From NCBI GenBank assembly GCA_020634115.1, contig JACKCH010000011.1, positions 124,001-188,000 on the forward strand: DNA of 64,000 nucleotides. Direction: 5' to 3'. A model generated the notes under the pieces. It was given only the letters and a program-made list of their open reading frames with translations. It searched no databases and was not told the origin of the DNA. The first letter of the stretch is position 1. Every line of letters starts with the position of its first letter. The DNA is from Anaerolineaceae bacterium. GTDB lineage: Bacteria; Chloroflexota; Anaerolineae; Aggregatilineales; Phototrophicaceae. The position numbers and the translations under genes were made by a program. Below are positions 17,192 to 25,969 of the stretch, in pieces.

Positions 17192-17225
17192 AAGCGCCAC
17201 CTGTGGGCATCTACAGATGGCGCTT
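17192..17225. terminator. bidirectional intrinsic terminator
   Basis: AAGCGCCACCTGT and ACAGATGGCGCTT pair over 13 positions with one mismatch around an 8-nt loop. A-rich sequence precedes and ATGTTT follows. It lies between converging genes and can serve both. Confidence 0.75.
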
Positions 17226-17256
17226 ATGTTTAGAATCACGATTGTCTAGTTACCCG

Positions 17257-18036
17257 TCAGCTCTTGAGCCAATCCACCGTGAAGTCCCGGTAGGCCTCCC
17301 AGATTTCAGGAAAACGTGTGACATTGGGAATGTGATTGACTTCCAGCAGATACCGGGTTCCATCATCACTGACTATATAATCGTTAGCGATGACCTCAAG
17401 CCCGAAAGCCGCCTTAATATGCTGCGTATCTGCCAGAAGTTCCGAGTCAACTGCCATCAGGGCGGCGGTGTCATGGTGAATGGACTTGAGCCAGCTATCT
17501 CCCTCGAGTTTAATCTGCCAGTAGCGATCCCCGATCATCACAATCCGTACAGCGGAACCCTGAATGAACGGCTCAATCACCGCCGCTTCGTCCCCTGACC
17601 ACAGATCGGAAATCCGCTCCTTATTCTCGCCGCAGTGCCAGTTACCCCACTTTGCCACTGATTCATGCTCTGGCTGGAAGGGCGTGTGCGGTGTAGCAAA
17701 GCCGCGCGGGAATCCAAAACGGGTATGTTCCAGCACACGCACCAGGCCGGGCAGCTTCAGCCGAAGGTCGAGCATCGCACGCGGATCAGGCAGACATGCG
17801 CCGCCCCAGAAGCTAAGCCCGGTGATAAAATCCAGATCGTTTTCGTAGATCGCATGGTAAACCACTCTTTTCACCGGCACAAAACGGGGACGACTCTCCG
17901 TTTCCACCCAAAGCTGTCCCCCCTGTACCTGGATGGAGGGTAAGGTGACACGATAGAAACTGGGAATCTCAAGCGCAGCGCAAATTTCCGCCGCTTCTTG
18001 TTCATCAAGACCGACAATACAAACATACTCCTTCAT
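17257..18036 (-). CDS. ATP-grasp domain protein
   Basis: 259 residues. The C-terminal half fits an ATP-grasp ligase: AAVIEPFIQGSAVRIVMIGD, then the hydrophobic-lysine strand QIKLEGDSWLK, and YLLEVNHIPNV, the Glu-x-Asn metal site. The N-terminus (MKEYVCIVGLDEQEAAEICA) is a short pre-grasp Rossmann-like part, less developed than in RimK. Enzymes of this fold join a carboxylate to an amine using ATP, often on peptides. Neither substrate can be named. A TATAAT hexamer on the minus strand at 18060-18055 is a likely -10 box. Confidence 0.7.
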   Translation of the reverse strand: MKEYVCIVGLDEQEAAEICAALEIPSFYRVTLPSIQVQGGQLWVETESRPRFVPVKRVVYHAIYENDLDFITGLSFWGGACLPDPRAMLDLRLKLPGLVRVLEHTRFGFPRGFATPHTPFQPEHESVAKWGNWHCGENKERISDLWSGDEAAVIEPFIQGSAVRIVMIGDRYWQIKLEGDSWLKSIHHDTAALMAVDSELLADTQHIKAAFGLEVIANDYIVSDDGTRYLLEVNHIPNVTRFPEIWEAYRDFTVDWLKS

Positions 18037-18361
18037 ACTAGACCTTTATGAACTATTATAGACCCTTATAACCATGTTAGCATGGAAAATGGATGCTGTC
18101 AGTAGTGTATGTGGTCTGGAGACAAAAGAACCGCATTATAGGCCGCTCCGCCCCACTGCCAGTCAACTGCTCCCCATTGGTTTCCGCTCACACAGACTCC
18201 TATTTCTACAAAATTCATATTTCAGAGGATTTCTTTTGTGTTGGAATCGTAAATATCCCCTACACTAAAATAAATAAAGAGTTGCGGCAGACAGATCATG
18301 TATTGACGGCATCAATTGTCTGGCTAGTCGTAATCAATATGCATGGATAAGAGGAACAGTG
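18037..18361. other. intergenic region between divergent genes
   Basis: 325 bases, more AT-rich than the surroundings. It holds the probable -10 hexamer TATAAT of the minus-strand ATP-grasp gene (18060-18055). No repeat, RNA gene or convincing plus-strand promoter was found. Confidence 0.5.
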
Positions 18362-19450
18362 ATGAACAAAATCTTGATCATTGAGGATGAAGATGCTATC
18401 CGTACCAACTTTGGCGAGATTCTGGAATTCCAGGGCTTTTACCCGATGGGGGCGGAAAACGGCGCGATTGGCGTCGAAATGGCTAAACAATATCTGCCAG
18501 ATCTGATTGTCTGTGACATTACGATGCCCGTATTGGATGGATATGGGGTACTTCTACAACTCCGCAGTGACCCGGTAACGGCCAATATCCCTTTCATTTT
18601 CATGACGGCGAGAGCAGACCGGCCCTTCGTACGGCATGGCATGGAACTAGGGGCAGATGATTACCTGACCAAACCCTGTAGTGGAGCGGAGCTGGTGGCC
18701 GCCGTGAATGCCCGGCTTGACCGGAAAGAGATGGCGAAAAAAGAGTACAGCAGCCAGATGGCTGAATTGCGCACCAGCCTGGCAACCGCGTTGCCTAACG
18801 CCCTGCACGCGCCGCTCATTGGGGTTCTGGGTCACGCTGACCGGCTGCGTTCCGACGTGACGGAGTTCAGCCCACAGCAGATCGTGGAGATGGCGCAGCA
18901 AATCTATAAATCCGGGCATGTGCTTCAGCGCCAGGTGGAAAATTACCTCTTTTACGCCCAGCTTGAAATCCTCAGCACCGAACCGGAACGCATTCAGGCG
19001 CTCAGGAACGAAGTGACCGAGAATCCCGCTGACGTGGTCGCCAAAGCTGCCCAGGAAAAGGCGGCGCTTTGGAATCGGGAACAAGACCTGGAAATCCGTG
19101 TCAACGACACACCAATCCGTATTGCCGCCGACCAGCTTGCGAAAATCGCTGAGGAACTGATTGATAACGCCTTCAAGTTCTCGATACCGGGGACACCTGT
19201 CCGCGTGACGATGGATGCCGGTGAGGATACCTTAGCCCTGTTTATCAGCGACGAAGGCCAGGGGATCGCCAACGAAGAGATCAGGAACATTGGTGCTTAC
19301 ATGCAGTTCCGGCGCAAACTGCATGAACCCCAGGGGACGGGACTTGGCCTGATTATCGCTAAACGTCTGGTCGAACTGCATAACGCCACGATGACGATTT
19401 CCAGCATCCCTGAACAGGAGACTACGATTTGCGTGGAATTTCCATTGTAG
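18362..19450 (+). CDS. response regulator fused to a histidine-kinase-like module lacking the phospho-His
   Basis: 362 residues. Residues 1-120 are a receiver domain with acidic pair EDED, phosphorylation Asp52 (VCDITMP), Thr in FMTAR and Lys104 (YLTKP). A coiled linker leads to a DHp-like helix reading LPNALHAPLIGVLG, where the usual phospho-His position of LPHELRTPL is Asn. The ATPase domain is complete: ELIDNAFKFS (N box), DEGQGIA (G1) and GTGLGLIIAKRL (G2). It can probably bind ATP but not autophosphorylate in the normal way. The ATG at 18362 has GAGG 7 nt upstream; a GTG just before it is too close. Confidence 0.85.
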   Translation: MNKILIIEDEDAIRTNFGEILEFQGFYPMGAENGAIGVEMAKQYLPDLIVCDITMPVLDGYGVLLQLRSDPVTANIPFIFMTARADRPFVRHGMELGADDYLTKPCSGAELVAAVNARLDRKEMAKKEYSSQMAELRTSLATALPNALHAPLIGVLGHADRLRSDVTEFSPQQIVEMAQQIYKSGHVLQRQVENYLFYAQLEILSTEPERIQALRNEVTENPADVVAKAAQEKAALWNREQDLEIRVNDTPIRIAADQLAKIAEELIDNAFKFSIPGTPVRVTMDAGEDTLALFISDEGQGIANEEIRNIGAYMQFRRKLHEPQGTGLGLIIAKRLVELHNATMTISSIPEQETTICVEFPL

Positions 19451-19559
19451 CTTGAGTTTCCCTGCGCCATGACAGGCGGGTAGCTTCTCGCAACTCTGCG
19501 CCCTCATCTACGTATACAGAAGTGAGATACGTGAGATGTGAAGGTTGAGGAGTAACACC

Positions 19560-19886
19560 ATGGAGATCGTGATTTTCGTCCTGATTGCGTTGGTGGCGCT
19601 GTGGCTGCTTTCAGTGGTGCTGCAGATTTCGTTTTCCCTGCTGCTGCCGCTGCTGCTGTGGATGCTGGCCGGGATGTTCGCCGGGCGCATTATGCGCGGG
19701 CGGGGTTATGGCCCGGTAGGTGACATTCTCTTAGGGCTGTTTGGCGGCATTGTGGGCAGCTGGTTATTCGGCCTGCTGGGAATCAACCTGGGCGGCATAA
19801 TCGGCGGTCTGATCGTTGGTACGATTGGCGCGGTGGTGCTGGTCTACCTCATCCGGCTGGTGGGCAATTCGCAGTTTACCACCTGA
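19560..19886 (+). CDS. GlsB/YeaQ/YmgE-type small membrane protein
   Basis: 108 residues with three or four membrane segments and the glycine-rich family pattern: GMFAGRIMRGRGYGPVGDIL, GLFGGIVGSWLFGLLGINLG and GGLIVGTIGAVVLVYLIR. Such proteins are induced by stress in several bacteria; the biochemical role is unknown. The ATG at 19560 follows GAGGAG by about 7 nt. A terminator follows. Confidence 0.85.
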   Translation: MEIVIFVLIALVALWLLSVVLQISFSLLLPLLLWMLAGMFAGRIMRGRGYGPVGDILLGLFGGIVGSWLFGLLGINLGGIIGGLIVGTIGAVVLVYLIRLVGNSQFTT

Positions 19887-19916
19887 CCAGCAGCGCACCA
19901 GTACACTATAAACACA

Positions 19917-19946
19917 GCCGGGCGGCGCTCTTTGCCCCCGGCTTTT
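19917..19946 (+). terminator. intrinsic terminator
   Basis: GCCGGG and CCCGGC arms around a 14-nt loop, followed by TTTTCC. Confidence 0.65.
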
Positions 19947-20055
19947 CCTTGTTGCACCAAATCCAGAAACAGAGACAATTTAGATAAGAGGTGAACCTGC
20001 CACATCGCCATATACTCATCTCTTACACAGGAATCCGTTAGATTCGGGTAATCTT

Positions 20056-20760
20056 TTGTGGCGAAAATACGACAATAGCAAACGGATACGCACACCGCAG
20101 GCCGCACTGTTGGCGGGGATGCTCGTCCTGACGGCGGCTTGTGGCCCAACCCCCCGCAGCACCAGCCCATCGCAGTTTGTGAACCTGAGTGATGAACGCG
20201 CCCACTACACGTTTGACGACAGCACCACCACCTGGGAAACCTTCACCGCTGAAGGAAACGAGGCGCTGTTCCAAGTCATTGACGGGGCATTACTGGGGGC
20301 CGTTGTCCCCAACAAAGGGTATCTTTGGTCATTGAGTGGCACGCGCTACTCCAACGCGGCGATCCAGGCTACCGTACAGCAGATCAAAGGACTCAGCGGG
20401 AACGGTTTTGGGGTGATGTGCCGAGCGGACGCCGCCGGAAACGGGTACTATTTCTTGATTTCCAGCGCCGGGCAGTTTGCTATTCTGAAAGGTTCGCCGC
20501 GCCGGATTGACCCCGAACCCCTGGTTGAATGGCAGCCCAGCGATGCCATCAACCTGGATATGGCCGAAAACCAACTCCTGGCGATCTGTACGGGGGACTA
20601 TCTCTCGTTTTCGGTCAACCGGCAGTTTTTAGCCGAAGCGCGGGATGATGAGTACGCCGCCGGGGAAATCGGCATGGTGTTGGGCGCGGTGGGAGAAGCC
20701 GCCTGGGTAACTTTTGACGATATTGTTGTGCGGAACGCGACGATTATTGGCGTGCGCTGA
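20056..20760 (+). CDS. lipoprotein with a concanavalin-like (DUF1080-type) domain
   Basis: 234 residues. The signal peptide ends in the lipobox LTAAC at about residue 29, followed by a Pro/Ser/Thr linker. The rest is a beta-rich domain (YSNAAIQATVQQIKG, GNGFGVMCRADAAGNGYYFL, WVTFDDIVVRN) of the concanavalin A-like fold seen in DUF1080 and glycan-binding lipoproteins. It probably binds or modifies a sugar polymer at the cell surface. The only suitable start is the TTG at 20056. msrA follows after 36 bases. Confidence 0.75.
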   Translation: MWRKYDNSKRIRTPQAALLAGMLVLTAACGPTPRSTSPSQFVNLSDERAHYTFDDSTTTWETFTAEGNEALFQVIDGALLGAVVPNKGYLWSLSGTRYSNAAIQATVQQIKGLSGNGFGVMCRADAAGNGYYFLISSAGQFAILKGSPRRIDPEPLVEWQPSDAINLDMAENQLLAICTGDYLSFSVNRQFLAEARDDEYAAGEIGMVLGAVGEAAWVTFDDIVVRNATIIGVR

Positions 20761-20796
20761 TCGTTGACCGATGCACAGCAGAGAGGGAGCAGAATG

Positions 20797-21333
20797 ATGA
20801 GTCAGGAAGTAACGACGTTGGCCGGGGGGTGCTTCTGGTGCCTGGAGGCCGTCTACCATGAGCTAAAGGGAGTCACGGATGTTGTCTCCGGGTATATGGG
20901 CGGCACAACAGACCAGCCCACCTATCAGCAGGTTTGCACTGGCAGGACCGGCCATGCTGAAGTGGTGCAGGTCACATTTGACCCGACGGTGATCTCGTTT
21001 AAGGATATTCTGGATGTGTTCTTCACGATCCACGACCCAACGACGCTCAACCGGCAGGGTGCGGACGTGGGGACACAGTACCGTTCCGCGATTTTCTACC
21101 ATTCGCCCGAACAGAAGGCTGTCGCAGAACAAGCGATTGCCGAGTTAAACGCCTCCGGGATATGGGGACGCTCTATCGTCACCGAGGTGACTGAGGCCAG
21201 CGACTTTTACGCGGCGGAGGACTATCATCAGGACTACTTCGCCAATAACCCGCATCAGGGGTATTGTATGGCGGTGGTCGCGCCCAAAGTCGCTAAGTTC
21301 CGTAAACAGCACCTCGCCCGCCTCAAGCGGTAA
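20797..21333 (+). CDS. msrA: peptide methionine sulfoxide reductase A
   Basis: 178 residues. It reduces methionine-S-sulfoxide in proteins. The active-site motif GGCFWCLEAVYHEL holds the catalytic Cys, and substrate residues are in TQYRSAIFYHSPEQ and EDYHQDYF. The C-terminus (NPHQGYCMAVVAPKVAKFRK) carries one Cys as a likely resolving residue. AGGGAG sits 7 nt before the ATG at 20797; a second ATG just before it is equally in frame. A strong terminator follows. Confidence 0.96.
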   Translation: MSQEVTTLAGGCFWCLEAVYHELKGVTDVVSGYMGGTTDQPTYQQVCTGRTGHAEVVQVTFDPTVISFKDILDVFFTIHDPTTLNRQGADVGTQYRSAIFYHSPEQKAVAEQAIAELNASGIWGRSIVTEVTEASDFYAAEDYHQDYFANNPHQGYCMAVVAPKVAKFRKQHLARLKR

Positions 21334-21367
21334 ATCTCCCGCATCAACCACAGACAGCAACACACAC

Positions 21368-21406
21368 AGCCGGTACGGGAAGACTCGTACCGGCTGTTTT
21401 GTTTTG
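21368..21406 (+). terminator. intrinsic terminator after msrA
   Basis: A perfect 10-bp stem AGCCGGTACG/CGTACCGGCT with an 8-nt loop, then GTTTTGTTTTG. Confidence 0.9.
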
Positions 21407-21452
21407 CCCCTATACAGTTCTTGCAATCTTTATCGAATCTTCAGAATGCCTA

Positions 21453-21482
21453 TAGACACAACCTATACAAAACGGCTACAAT
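21453..21482 (+). promoter_or_regulatory. sigma-70 type promoter of the DUF1295 gene
   Basis: TAGACA at 21453-21458, an 18-bp spacer, and TACAAT at 21477-21482, 42 bases before the start codon. Confidence 0.65.
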
Positions 21483-21524
21483 AAATACACATCGTCTTTA
21501 ACAGACACCTAAGGGAGGCTCATT

Positions 21525-22397
21525 ATGAATGAAGCGAATCGTAGATCATTAATTGCGCTGCCGATTGTGCTGCTCATCGCCGCGGGACTGGCTTTCGCGG
21601 GCAGCCAGGGCGGTTCGATAGTGGCGGGTGTGCCGCTGTTCGCGCTGTGCGTGGCGCTGGCGTTTCTCATCCAATGGATCGCCTTTATCCCCGCCTACCT
21701 CAGACAGACCGAACGCTTTTACGACCTGACCGGCAGCATCACCTATATCACAGTGGCGATGGTTGCTGTGCTGCTTAGTCCGAACGCCGATACACGCTCG
21801 TACCTGCTGCTGGTGTTGGTGGTGATCTGGGCGGTGCGCCTGGGTTCATTCCTCTTTATGCGAATCCGTGCCGCCGGGGCTGACCGGCGCTTTGATGTCA
21901 TCAAGCCGTCTGCGCCGCGTTTCCTGCTGGCGTGGAGTCTGCAAGGATTGTGGGTGTCGTTTTCGCTGGCGGCAGCTCTGGGGGCGATTACGTCCGCCGC
22001 CAAACCCGATCTGGACATCTTCGCGGTGATCGGTCTGGTGGTATGGCTCATCGGGATGGGTTTTGAAGTCACCGCAGACCGGCAGAAACAGGTTTTCCGC
22101 AATAACCCGGCCAACAAGGGCAAATTCATCCAGTCCGGGCTGTGGGCATGGTCGCGTCATCCCAACTATTTTGGCGAGATCGTGCTGTGGCTGGGCGTGG
22201 CGATCATCGCCTTCCCATCGTTGAGCGGCTGGCAGTATCTAACTCTGATTTCGCCGATTTTCGTCTACCTGCTGCTGACACGCATCAGCGGGGTGCCGAT
22301 GCTTGAAGCGCACGCCGCTGAAAAATGGGGCGGCCAGCCGGATTATGAGGACTACAAGGCGCAGACTCCAGTGCTGTTCCCCCGCCTGCCGAAATAA
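21525..22397 (+). CDS. DUF1295 / steroid 5-alpha-reductase-like membrane protein
   Basis: 290 residues with about seven membrane segments. The C-terminal motif QKQVFRNNPANKGKFIQSGL, then WAWSRHPNYFGEI, is the hallmark of DUF1295 and the related isoprenylcysteine methyltransferase and steroid reductase families, where it binds the cofactor. Probably an integral-membrane reductase or methyltransferase acting on a lipid; the substrate is unknown. The ATG follows GGGAGG by 6 nt. A small DUF4345 protein follows after 51 bases. Confidence 0.88.
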   Translation: MNEANRRSLIALPIVLLIAAGLAFAGSQGGSIVAGVPLFALCVALAFLIQWIAFIPAYLRQTERFYDLTGSITYITVAMVAVLLSPNADTRSYLLLVLVVIWAVRLGSFLFMRIRAAGADRRFDVIKPSAPRFLLAWSLQGLWVSFSLAAALGAITSAAKPDLDIFAVIGLVVWLIGMGFEVTADRQKQVFRNNPANKGKFIQSGLWAWSRHPNYFGEIVLWLGVAIIAFPSLSGWQYLTLISPIFVYLLLTRISGVPMLEAHAAEKWGGQPDYEDYKAQTPVLFPRLPK

Positions 22398-22448
22398 GGC
22401 GGCGGGAATCAGTCATCCAGTGTGGCGTGTCATATAGAGGAGGTTATT

Positions 22449-22799
22449 ATGGGAATTCTGAAGATCATCGCGGCGGTGGTGACGATTCTGATTGGCGTGT
22501 TATCGCTGTTATTGCCCACGCAGATTAAGGGCTTTACCGGGCTGGATGTGGCTGGGAATCCGCGTGGGATCACCGAAGTGCGAGCCATACTGGGCGCGTT
22601 CTTCATCGGGCTGGGGCTGGCACCGCTCATCTGGCGGTCACAGTCGGAGTCCATGTACCTGATGCTCGGTTTCACCTACCTGGTGGTGGCCGGGGTACGC
22701 GTCATTTCGATGTTTCTCGATAAATCAGTCATGCAGTCCAACATCATCAGCGCCGTTTCCGAAATTATTCTCGGCGTGATTCTGGTGCTGCCAAGTTAA
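22449..22799 (+). CDS. DUF4345-like small membrane protein
   Basis: 116 residues with four membrane segments. The region FTGLDVAGNPRGITEVRAIL, then GAFFIGLGLAPLIW, resembles DUF4345, a family of unknown function. The ATG at 22449 follows GGAGG. It probably shares a transcript with the DUF1295 gene. Confidence 0.7.
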   Translation: MGILKIIAAVVTILIGVLSLLLPTQIKGFTGLDVAGNPRGITEVRAILGAFFIGLGLAPLIWRSQSESMYLMLGFTYLVVAGVRVISMFLDKSVMQSNIISAVSEIILGVILVLPS

Positions 22800-22852
22800 T
22801 GGTTTGGGGGCAATTCTGACGTTGATTGAACTGTAACGACCACAAATGTTGT

Positions 22853-23656
22853 TTACGCAGGTGGTTTTTGAAACCGTTCGCGCTGGTGGGTGGGGATGGT
22901 GGCGCGCGCAACTTCCAGGAAGCCGCCGACGTTATCAACCCGGCTGGCACGATAACGCTTTACCGTTTTGAAGCGCCCTTTTGCGTCTTTTTGCAGCACC
23001 GCTAACTGGCCGCGTTTCAGGCTGACCTCGACTTCCGACCAAGGGATTTCCTGCTTACCAGCCTGAATACCGCCCGGCCACACGGTCAACTGCTTATGCA
23101 GGCGAATCGGCTTTTCCTGGCGCAACGTCTGTCCCATGCGGATGCCAGTCACATGCGCTGGGTAACGCCGCATGACCTCCTTAAAGCGGCGCAGGTTGCC
23201 ATATTTGCCAGTCACGGTAAAGACACGCCGGTCACGCATGACGAAGCGGCTACCGCCCCACTGGTAAAGCACCCACTTCCCCAGGTACAACCCGCCACCA
23301 CTTTCACGATAGCTGTGCAAGTGTGACCATTTGTACTTGTATTCCTTCTGCCCCTGCTGCCAGACAAAACCCCGGTCATAAAACCGCAGCGTTTCGGTGC
23401 GACGGCGCAGTCCATACCAAAGGTTGACCACTGCCCGCAGCCCGAACAGCAGCGCACCGACCAGCGTAATCACCCGCCCGATGCGGCTTAACTGCGCGTC
23501 GGCGATGCCCTGCGCCGCCGGAGAATCCAGGATAAAAAAAGCCGCCAGCGCCGCGACAGCCGCGAGCAGCGACCAGACAAAACGGCGGAAGTACAGGCGG
23601 CGGTTGATGCTCTTTTCAAACAGTAAGCGTGGTTTACGCGGAAGCGCCATCGCCAC
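22853..23656 (-). CDS. two-TM protein with PH-like beta domain
   Basis: 267 residues. After a basic N-terminus (MAMALPRKPRLLFEK) come two membrane segments at about 28-45 and 60-80. The long cytoplasmic part has repeated short strands (TLRFYDRGFVWQQGQKEYKY, FVMRDRRVFTVTGKYGNL, IRLHKQLTVWPGGIQAGKQE) reminiscent of bacterial PH-like or DUF6585-type proteins. No function can be given. It precedes the REC protein gene on the opposite side of an 11-base gap with the same orientation. Confidence 0.55.
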   Translation of the reverse strand: MAMALPRKPRLLFEKSINRRLYFRRFVWSLLAAVAALAAFFILDSPAAQGIADAQLSRIGRVITLVGALLFGLRAVVNLWYGLRRRTETLRFYDRGFVWQQGQKEYKYKWSHLHSYRESGGGLYLGKWVLYQWGGSRFVMRDRRVFTVTGKYGNLRRFKEVMRRYPAHVTGIRMGQTLRQEKPIRLHKQLTVWPGGIQAGKQEIPWSEVEVSLKRGQLAVLQKDAKGRFKTVKRYRASRVDNVGGFLEVARATIPTHQRERFQKPPA

Positions 23657-23666
23657 TTCTCTCAGG

Positions 23667-24485
23667 CTAGACCTGGGCGTCCAGGGGAGACAGAGTCATG
23701 AACGCATAGAAGTGTTCCTCATCTGTGTCGGTATTCAGCATGAGTCCACCGCGCTCAATATCCGCGAAGGAATAAAACGGCTTAACGCCTTCGACAAACT
23801 GCGTCTGAATCGTGCGAATCAGATCGCCCGGTTTTTGCACATACGTGATCATCACAAAATGGTCGTCAATCACGCCGATAAAATCATTCGGCGACCCCTG
23901 ATCGGCCAGGGTTTGCTGGATGGTGCGAGCAGCGAACCCGAACACCTCGTTCGCGGCCACAAACCCATACACCTCACTGTAAACCGTGAAGTTACTCACG
24001 TCCAGATAAATGAGCTGGAAAGGCTTGTCGCTGTTCTGATGGCGGGCAATTTCCTCTTCAACCAGCGAGCCAGTGGGCAAGCCAGTACGCGGTTCGTGCA
24101 GGCTTTCGCGGGTGGCGCGGCGGATTGCGCCCTGAACCCGCAGCCGCAGTTCGTCAATGTCAAACGGCTTGGTGACATAATCGTCTGCCCCCAATTCCAG
24201 CCCCTTGACCTTGTTCGCTCGTTCGTCGCGCTGGGTCAGAAAGATGATTGGGATGTATTTGGTCAGCGCCATGTGACGGATCAGTGAGCAGGTTTCGTAG
24301 CCGTCAATATCCGGCATCATAACATCCAGCAGAATGAGCTGTGGAAATTTCGCCCGCGCCATCTCAACGCCCATCGCCCCGGAATCGGCATGGTAGACTT
24401 CATACTGGTGGGACATAAAATACATCACCAGCATTTCAGCGACATCGTAATCATCTTCGATAATCAGTAAACGTTTGTTTGCCAT
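23667..24485 (-). CDS. response regulator with degenerate GGDEF domain
   Basis: 272 residues. The receiver domain (1-125) is complete: acidic EDD, phosphorylation Asp54 (LLDVMMP), Thr in FLTQR and Lys106 (YVTKP). The C-terminal part follows a diguanylate cyclase pattern (EPRTGLPTGSLVEEEIAR, FQLIYLDVSNFTVYSEVYG), but the active-site loop reads GVIDDHFVMI in place of GGDEF. It should not make c-di-GMP. It may act as a binding or signalling partner. The linker EPRTGLPTG corresponds to the DxLTGLPNR start of GGDEF domains. Confidence 0.82.
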   Translation of the reverse strand: MANKRLLIIEDDYDVAEMLVMYFMSHQYEVYHADSGAMGVEMARAKFPQLILLDVMMPDIDGYETCSLIRHMALTKYIPIIFLTQRDERANKVKGLELGADDYVTKPFDIDELRLRVQGAIRRATRESLHEPRTGLPTGSLVEEEIARHQNSDKPFQLIYLDVSNFTVYSEVYGFVAANEVFGFAARTIQQTLADQGSPNDFIGVIDDHFVMITYVQKPGDLIRTIQTQFVEGVKPFYSFADIERGGLMLNTDTDEEHFYAFMTLSPLDAQV

Positions 24486-24538
24486 CAGTTCACCTATCAG
24501 CGATATGTCGAAAAACAGGGTTCCGTCGGGTCTGGTTA

Positions 24539-24832
24539 TTACGCATCCCCCAGCACCGCACTCACACGGAACTGATGATCCTCGGTATCCGCCGCGTTGG
24601 CGATCACATCCTCCGGGGACAGCGCTGCTCCGGCGAGGTCAGGCCGGAACACGTTTTTCAAAGGGAGTACCGAGGCCGTTGGTTCGATTGCCGAGGTATC
24701 CAGCGTTTGCAGGCGCTCGAAATACTGCAAAATGTGAGAAAGCTGGTCTGCGTAGAGCGCGACTTCGGCCTCTGTAAGTTCTAATTTAGCGAGTTCCGCG
24801 ATGTCGCGTACCTGGTCGTGTGAAAGTTCCAA
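24539..24832 (-). CDS. gatC: Asp-tRNA(Asn)/Glu-tRNA(Gln) amidotransferase subunit C
   Basis: 97 residues from a TTG start at 24832. GatC holds GatA and GatB together in the tRNA-dependent amidotransferase that makes Gln-tRNA and Asn-tRNA. The family pattern is clear: LSHDQVRDIAELAKLELTEA, then LSHILQYFERLQTLDTSAIEP, and FRPDLAGAALSPEDVIANA. TTG is chosen because family members begin right before this LS motif; AGAAGG lies 11 nt upstream, a little far. In-frame starts further upstream would add over 20 unrelated residues. gatA and gatB are not in the window. Confidence 0.9.
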   Translation of the reverse strand: MELSHDQVRDIAELAKLELTEAEVALYADQLSHILQYFERLQTLDTSAIEPTASVLPLKNVFRPDLAGAALSPEDVIANAADTEDHQFRVSAVLGDA

Positions 24833-25150
24833 GAATGGTCTATCCTTCTGGCAGTATAGAATATCCAACAGGTTGTATGCGGGTTTTCCCCGGCTCATCA
24901 CAGCCCGTCCAGGGCTGAGCCACACGGCAAAAAACAGGCTACACACGATCATAGTTTAGCACAAGACCCGCAATTAAACGAAAGACAAACCGTAAACCAG
25001 CAGGAAAATAGCCACAAAAGCCCAGAAAAGCATTAGAATAGAAAAGGCCGAATGACGATGGCGACAGTATATTGCCGGTTGTTAGGTATGCAATCATTCA
25101 CGGTGAAGGAGTTGACGGTGGCTGCCCTGCCGGGGTAGACCGCAGACGAT
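24833..25150. other. intergenic region between gatC and the TrpC-like gene
   Basis: 318 bases between divergent genes. A short inverted repeat, CAGCCC/GGGCTG (about 24902-24917), and a TATACT hexamer facing gatC are visible. No repeat family, RNA gene or convincing plus-strand promoter was found. Confidence 0.45.
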
Positions 25151-25969
25151 ATGGCGACAAAGGAACTAGAACCGCAAGTTGAAACAATTCTCGCTGCCAA
25201 GCGGCATTATCTCAAAGAACGGATGGCGAAGACCCCCATTGAGGCAGTGCGGGCGCTGGCAAGTATGCAAAAACGGCCTCAGCCAGTGCTGAATACGGTC
25301 AGCCAGGATTCCCCGGTGATGCTCATCGGGCAGATCCGCTACCGGCTGCCCCAAACAGGTAAAATGGAAGAGAATTATGACCCGGTTGGGCTGGCGCTGC
25401 GTTTCACCCAGGCCGGGCTGGATGCCGTTGGGATTTTCACCGACGCCACCATTTATGAAGGCGGGCTGGATGACCTGGTACTGGTGTCGCGGGCGGTACA
25501 GGTCCCAGTCATTAGCCAGGACTATATCCTTGAAGAATACCAGATTGTGGAGGTTCGAGCTGCTGGTGCTTCGGCGCTGGTGCTTTCTGCGACGGTGCTG
25601 GAGCCAGCGCAGTTACGGACATTGGTTTCCGCCACCCATCGCAACCGTATGACGGCGATTGTGCAGGTGCATGATGAGGACGAGCTTGATTCCGCGCTGG
25701 CCCTCAGCCCGTATGTAATCGGCCTGAGCAGCTATAATCCCCACACAGATACCTATGACCCGACCCTCATCGCTCGGTTGCGCGCCATGATTCCCTCCCA
25801 TACTCGCGTGATGGTGATGGACGGTCTCAAAACGCTCGCGGATGTGGAGACCATTCTGGCGATGGATGTCCATGCCATTCTACTCTGCGATGTTCTCCTG
25901 CGTGAACCCGGCGCGATTGCCCAACTGCGAGCGCTGGCGCACGAAAACAAACGCGGCGGTGCAGAATGA
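25151..25969 (+). CDS. TrpC-like TIM-barrel protein lacking indole-glycerol-phosphate synthase catalytic residues
   Basis: 272 residues that align along most of indole-3-glycerol-phosphate synthase. VGIFTDATIYEGGLDDL matches the VLTDEKYFQGS strand and PVISQDYILEEYQI matches the PILCKDFIIDPYQI strand. Every catalytic position I can place is changed: the first Glu and Lys (IAECKKASPS) read Gln and Arg (IGQIRYRLPQ), the Lys of KDF is Gln, the Glu before the DEDEL stretch is Gln, the Asn of GINN is Ser, and the Ser of ESG is Asp. It is therefore not expected to make indole-glycerol phosphate. Its stop overlaps the HEAT-repeat gene by ATGA. Confidence 0.82.
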   Translation: MATKELEPQVETILAAKRHYLKERMAKTPIEAVRALASMQKRPQPVLNTVSQDSPVMLIGQIRYRLPQTGKMEENYDPVGLALRFTQAGLDAVGIFTDATIYEGGLDDLVLVSRAVQVPVISQDYILEEYQIVEVRAAGASALVLSATVLEPAQLRTLVSATHRNRMTAIVQVHDEDELDSALALSPYVIGLSSYNPHTDTYDPTLIARLRAMIPSHTRVMVMDGLKTLADVETILAMDVHAILLCDVLLREPGAIAQLRALAHENKRGGAE

